Assembly: GCA_024636215.1 (NCBI GenBank)
Contig: JAGXHL010000059.1
Location: 1-9,456 of the forward strand
DNA length: 9,456 nt
Direction of reading: 5' to 3'
Source: Deltaproteobacteria bacterium
Lineage (GTDB): Bacteria; Desulfobacterota; Desulfuromonadia; Desulfuromonadales; BM103
Shown piece by piece: positions 7,015-9,456 of this stretch. The notes below the pieces were generated by a model. The model was given only the letters and a program-made list of their open reading frames with translations, was not told the DNA's origin and did not search any database. How positions within the stretch are numbered: the first letter of the stretch is position 1; the number at the start of each line of letters is the position of its first letter. Both the position numbers and the translations under genes were made by a program.

Positions 7015-7650
7015 ATGATAGACTACGCTGTCCCGCGGGTAAAAATCTGCGGCATCACTAATCCTGAGGATGCACATCATGCCTCGCTTTGCGGTGCCGA
7101 CGCCCTCGGTTTCGTATTTTATTCCGGTAGTCCCCGGTTCGTCGAGCCGGAGCGGGCCAGACAGATTATCGCGGATCTGCCGCCTTTAATGACTGCCGTC
7201 GGCCTGTTTGTCAATGAAGCTCCGGCTCGCATACGCGAAATGGTCGATTTCTGCGGCCTGGATACGGTACAATTGCACGGAGATGAACAACCTGACCAGT
7301 GCAGCTATCATCCCTGTCGGGTGATCAAGGCAGTGCGATTGCAGAAGGACAAGATAAGCAGCGCTGTTTTCGCCGCCTACCCGGTCTCTGCCCTGTTGCT
7401 TGATGCCTGTGTGTCAGGCCAGTTCGGTGGTACAGGTCAGCAATGTGACTGGACAGAAGCTGCGCTTATTGCTGCGCAGTATCGGGTCATCCTGGCCGGT
7501 GGACTCAACCCGGAGAATGTTGCCGGGGCCGTGCGTAAGGTCCACTCCTACGGGGTTGATGTATCGAGCGGGGTGGAAAAGAGGCCCGGGCAGAAAGACC
7601 CCGAAAAGGTGGCCCAATTTATCCGTAATGCCAAGGAGGCATTTAAGTGA
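7015..7650 (+). CDS. trpF: Phosphoribosylanthranilate isomerase
   Basis: This 211-residue TIM-barrel enzyme performs the Amadori rearrangement of phosphoribosylanthranilate, the step between TrpD and TrpC. The general base is Cys12 in VKICGIT and the general acid is Asp130 in [12 protein letters not shown] (62-68), VQLHGDEQP (85-93), FGGTGQ (137-142), [10 protein letters not shown] (160-169) and [16 protein letters not shown] (180-195) are all present. The ATG at 7015 is chosen; a TTG directly before it (7012) touches the trpB2 stop and would add one residue. No good ribosome binding site is visible, so translation may depend on coupling to trpB2, whose stop is only three bases upstream. Its end overlaps trpB by four bases. 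Confidence 0.94.
   Translation: MIDYAVPRVKICGITNPEDAHHASLCGADALGFVFYSGSPRFVEPERARQIIADLPPLMTAVGLFVNEAPARIREMVDFCGLDTVQLHGDEQPDQCSYHPCRVIKAVRLQKDKISSAVFAAYPVSALLLDACVSGQFGGTGQQCDWTEAALIAAQYRVILAGGLNPENVAGAVRKVHSYGVDVSSGVEKRPGQKDPEKVAQFIRNAKEAFK
7633..7639 (+). promoter_or_regulatory. Strong ribosome binding site that fixes the GTG start of trpB
   Basis: AAGGAGG, a full Shine-Dalgarno sequence, lies seven bases before GTG at 7647. It is inside the last codons of trpF and supports the non-ATG start with a 4-base overlap (GTGA). Confidence 0.85.
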
Positions 7651-8843
7651 GTTATCAACAGCCCGATCTACGGGGTCACTTCGGCCAGTTTGGCGGCCGC
7701 TATGTTGCTGAAACCCTGATGCCGGCATTGCTGGAATTAGAGGAAAGCTACAAGCAGTGTCAGCTTGATCCCTTGTTCCAGTCTGATTACGATAATTATC
7801 TCAAAGACTACGTTGGTCGGCCCAGCCCGCTTTATTTCGCCCGCAGGTTCACAGAACATCTGGGTGGTGCCAGGATTTACCTGAAGCGTGAGGATCTGAA
7901 CCATACAGGTGCCCACAAGGTCAACAATACTGTCGGACAGATTCTGCTGGCCCGCCGCATGGGCAAGCGCAAGGTGATCGCCGAAACCGGTGCCGGGCAA
8001 CATGGGGTTGCGACCGCGACGGTTGCGGCGCTCTTCGACATGGAATGCGATATTTTCATGGGGACCGAAGATATCAGGCGCCAGTCTCTGAATGTCTTCC
8101 GCATGAAGCTGCTCGGTGCTCGTGTCCACGAAGTCACCAGTGGCACCGCCACTCTCAAGGATGCCATGAACGAAGCTCTGCGGTACTGGGTGAGCCATGT
8201 ACGCGACACCTTCTATGTGATTGGCACGGTGGCCGGACCGCACCCTTATCCACAGATGGTACGTGATTTCCAGGCTGTGATCGGCCACGAAACCAAACGC
8301 CAGGTCCTGGAAGCGGAAGGACGGCTTCCCGATGTTGCCGTGGCCTGCATCGGCGGTGGTTCGAACGCCATGGGACTTTTTTATCCGTTTATTGATGATT
8401 CCTCGGTACGTCTGGTCGGGGTTGAGGCGGCGGGTCTTGGCGTAGCAACCGGCAAACACGCGGCCAGCATCTCTGCTGGTCGAGTCGGCGTTCTGCATGG
8501 CAACAAGACTTACCTCCTGCAAGATGATGATGGGCAGATCCAGCATGCCCATTCGATTTCAGCTGGACTTGACTACCCGGGCGTCGGACCAGAACATGCT
8601 CTTCTCAACGATCTCGGCCGTGCCGAATACGTTTCAGTCACCGATGATCAGGCCTTGGCGGCTTTCCGGATGCTGACGGAAATGGAAGGGATTATCCCGG
8701 CCCTGGAAAGTGCCCATGCAGTTGCCCATCTTTTCAAGCTTGCCCCGGAACTTTCGCCAGAGGCGGTCATCGTTGTCTGTCTTTCCGGTCGCGGCGACAA
8801 AGATATTCATACCGTTGCTGAAGCAATGGGTGTTGAACTTTAA
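7647..8843 (+). CDS. trpB: Tryptophan synthase beta chain, TrpB1 type
   Basis: This is the classical 398-residue PLP-dependent beta subunit, which condenses indole with serine to tryptophan, normally in an alpha2-beta2 complex with TrpA. The opening [17 protein letters not shown] is family-typical. The PLP lysine is Lys91 in HTGAHKVNN, and the catalytic glutamate is Glu113 in [15 protein letters not shown] (236-241) binds the PLP phosphate. [30 protein letters not shown] and CLSGRGDKD follow in the expected order. Translation starts at GTG, overlapping the trpF stop by four bases. Although this TrpB type expects a TrpA partner, no trpA follows; the next gene is a helicase. The protein itself shows no sign of decay. 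Confidence 0.96.
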   Translation: MSYQQPDLRGHFGQFGGRYVAETLMPALLELEESYKQCQLDPLFQSDYDNYLKDYVGRPSPLYFARRFTEHLGGARIYLKREDLNHTGAHKVNNTVGQILLARRMGKRKVIAETGAGQHGVATATVAALFDMECDIFMGTEDIRRQSLNVFRMKLLGARVHEVTSGTATLKDAMNEALRYWVSHVRDTFYVIGTVAGPHPYPQMVRDFQAVIGHETKRQVLEAEGRLPDVAVACIGGGSNAMGLFYPFIDDSSVRLVGVEAAGLGVATGKHAASISAGRVGVLHGNKTYLLQDDDGQIQHAHSISAGLDYPGVGPEHALLNDLGRAEYVSVTDDQALAAFRMLTEMEGIIPALESAHAVAHLFKLAPELSPEAVIVVCLSGRGDKDIHTVAEAMGVEL

Positions 8844-8867
8844 ACAAGGTTAACAAGGTTAACAAGG
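8843..8867. repeat. 9-bp tandem repeat after trpB
   Basis: AACAAGGTT occurs at 8843-8851 and 8852-8860, followed by a partial third copy AACAAGG at 8861-8867. A further AACAAGG is at 8882-8888. The repeat also forms GTTAAC-aag-GTTAAC (8849-8863), a short hairpin. The first copy begins in the trpB stop codon. Slippage-generated intergenic sequence is the simplest reading. Confidence 0.7.
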
Positions 8868-8886
8868 GACACGGTACGCGGAACAA

Positions 8887-8916
8887 GGACGTGGAAAGAA
8901 TAAGCTTTCTACGTTC
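8887..8916 (+). terminator. Hairpin downstream of trpB, weak terminator candidate
   Basis: GGACGTGGAAAG (8887-8898) pairs with CTTTCTACGTTC (8905-8916) with two G-U wobbles, around the loop AATAAG. It is the only sizeable stem between trpB and the helicase gene. No T-run follows directly (the next bases are ATATCCC), so it is not a standard intrinsic terminator. It could instead protect the 3' end or sit in the helicase leader. Confidence 0.3.
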
Positions 8917-8942
8917 ATATCCCTGAACTGTCGTTATTTTGC

Positions 8943-9456
8943 ATGAAATTTACTGAACTCAATCTTTCCCCGGAAGTGATGCAAGGTCTTGAGCAGGTTG
9001 GCTTTGTCGATCTGACTCCGGTCCAGGAGGAAGCAATCCCCCTGGCGCTGCAAGGACATGATGTCGCTGCACAGGCGCAGACCGGCACCGGCAAAACCGC
9101 AGCATTCCTTATCGCTCTGTTTACCCGGCTGCAGAAAAATACGCCACTATCAACACGTGGTCCGCGGGCCCTGATACTCGCTCCGACCCGTGAGCTGGTG
9201 GTGCAGATCTGTGCCGACGCCAACGCCCTGGGCGCCTTCTGTCCCTTCAAAGTACAGGCAATCTTCGGCGGCGTAGATTATGAAAAACAGCGACGTGCCC
9301 TGCAGGATGGCGTTGACATTATTGTCGCCACTCCCGGACGGCTGATCGATTATGCCAAGCAGAATGTCTTTACCTTGCAACATATCGAATCGCTGGTGAT
9401 CGATGAGGCGGACCGTATGTTCGATATGGGCTTCATCCGCGATCTGCGTTATATCC
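8943..9456 (+). CDS. DEAD-box ATP-dependent RNA helicase, RhlE-like (N-terminal part)
   Basis: The first 171 codons of a DEAD-box RNA helicase, cut by the window end. Such enzymes unwind RNA duplexes in ribosome assembly, mRNA decay and cold adaptation. The Q motif lies around residues 21-33 (FVDLTPVQEEAIP), motif I is AQTGTGKT (45-52), Ia is PTREL (81-85), GG is at 109-110, Ib is TPGR (130-133) and motif II is DEAD (154-157). The start MKFTELNLSPEVMQGLEQVGF fits the RhlE group, but the diagnostic C-terminal half is missing, so the subgroup is tentative and no symbol is given. No Shine-Dalgarno sequence is visible within 20 bases of the ATG. The gene is 99 bases downstream of trpB, where trpA might have been expected. 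Confidence 0.92.
   Translation, partial: MKFTELNLSPEVMQGLEQVGFVDLTPVQEEAIPLALQGHDVAAQAQTGTGKTAAFLIALFTRLQKNTPLSTRGPRALILAPTRELVVQICADANALGAFCPFKVQAIFGGVDYEKQRRALQDGVDIIVATPGRLIDYAKQNVFTLQHIESLVIDEADRMFDMGFIRDLRYI

Noticed and set aside
6052..7080. Long minus-strand ORF (342 codons) opposite trpB2
   Set aside because: It is a shadow of the well-supported trpB2 frame: no recognisable domain, no ribosome binding site, and codon content dictated by the opposite strand.
7737..8552. Minus-strand ORF (271 codons) opposite trpB
   Set aside because: It is fully antisense to the conserved trpB coding sequence, with no family resemblance.

Overview
The window looks like a chromosomal segment of a deltaproteobacterium, most likely of the Geobacter/Pelobacter/Desulfuromonas group (Desulfuromonadota). 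The grounds are the moderate GC content by eye, the protein wording of TrpE, TrpD and TrpC, and a second tryptophan synthase beta chain (TrpB2) inside the trp operon. This placement is inference from familiarity with these families; no search was run.

Layout. Bases 1-124 are the 3' end of rpoA. A 229-bp gap follows, filled almost entirely by a fold-back repeat element (about 147-335). Then come rplQ (354-854), carrying an acidic C-terminal tail, and a strong bidirectional terminator (877-911). A SlyD-like FKBP prolyl isomerase lies on the minus strand (946-1386). A divergent 206-bp intergenic region holds a candidate promoter and an inverted repeat. The tryptophan operon runs on the plus strand: trpE (1593-3083), trpG, trpD, trpC, trpB2, trpF and trpB (to 8843). 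A short repeat-bearing spacer follows, and the window ends inside a DEAD-box RNA helicase gene of the RhlE type (8943 onward).

How the genes work together. TrpE and TrpG make anthranilate from chorismate and glutamine. TrpD adds phosphoribosyl, TrpF isomerises, TrpC closes the indole ring, and TrpB joins indole to serine. No trpA (indole-glycerol-phosphate lyase) lies in the window: trpB is followed directly by the helicase, so the alpha subunit must be encoded elsewhere or be absent.

Notable points. (1) trpE is interrupted by one in-frame amber codon (2082-2084) between its two domains, while the rest of the gene and all six downstream trp genes are intact. (2) The rpoA-rplQ gap carries an element with an 18-bp inverted repeat, nested hairpins and 7-bp flanking direct repeats, ending just before the rplQ ribosome binding site. 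(3) The operon has two trpB paralogues but no trpA. I saw no wholly new multi-gene system; apart from these points the region is ordinary ribosomal and biosynthetic housekeeping.
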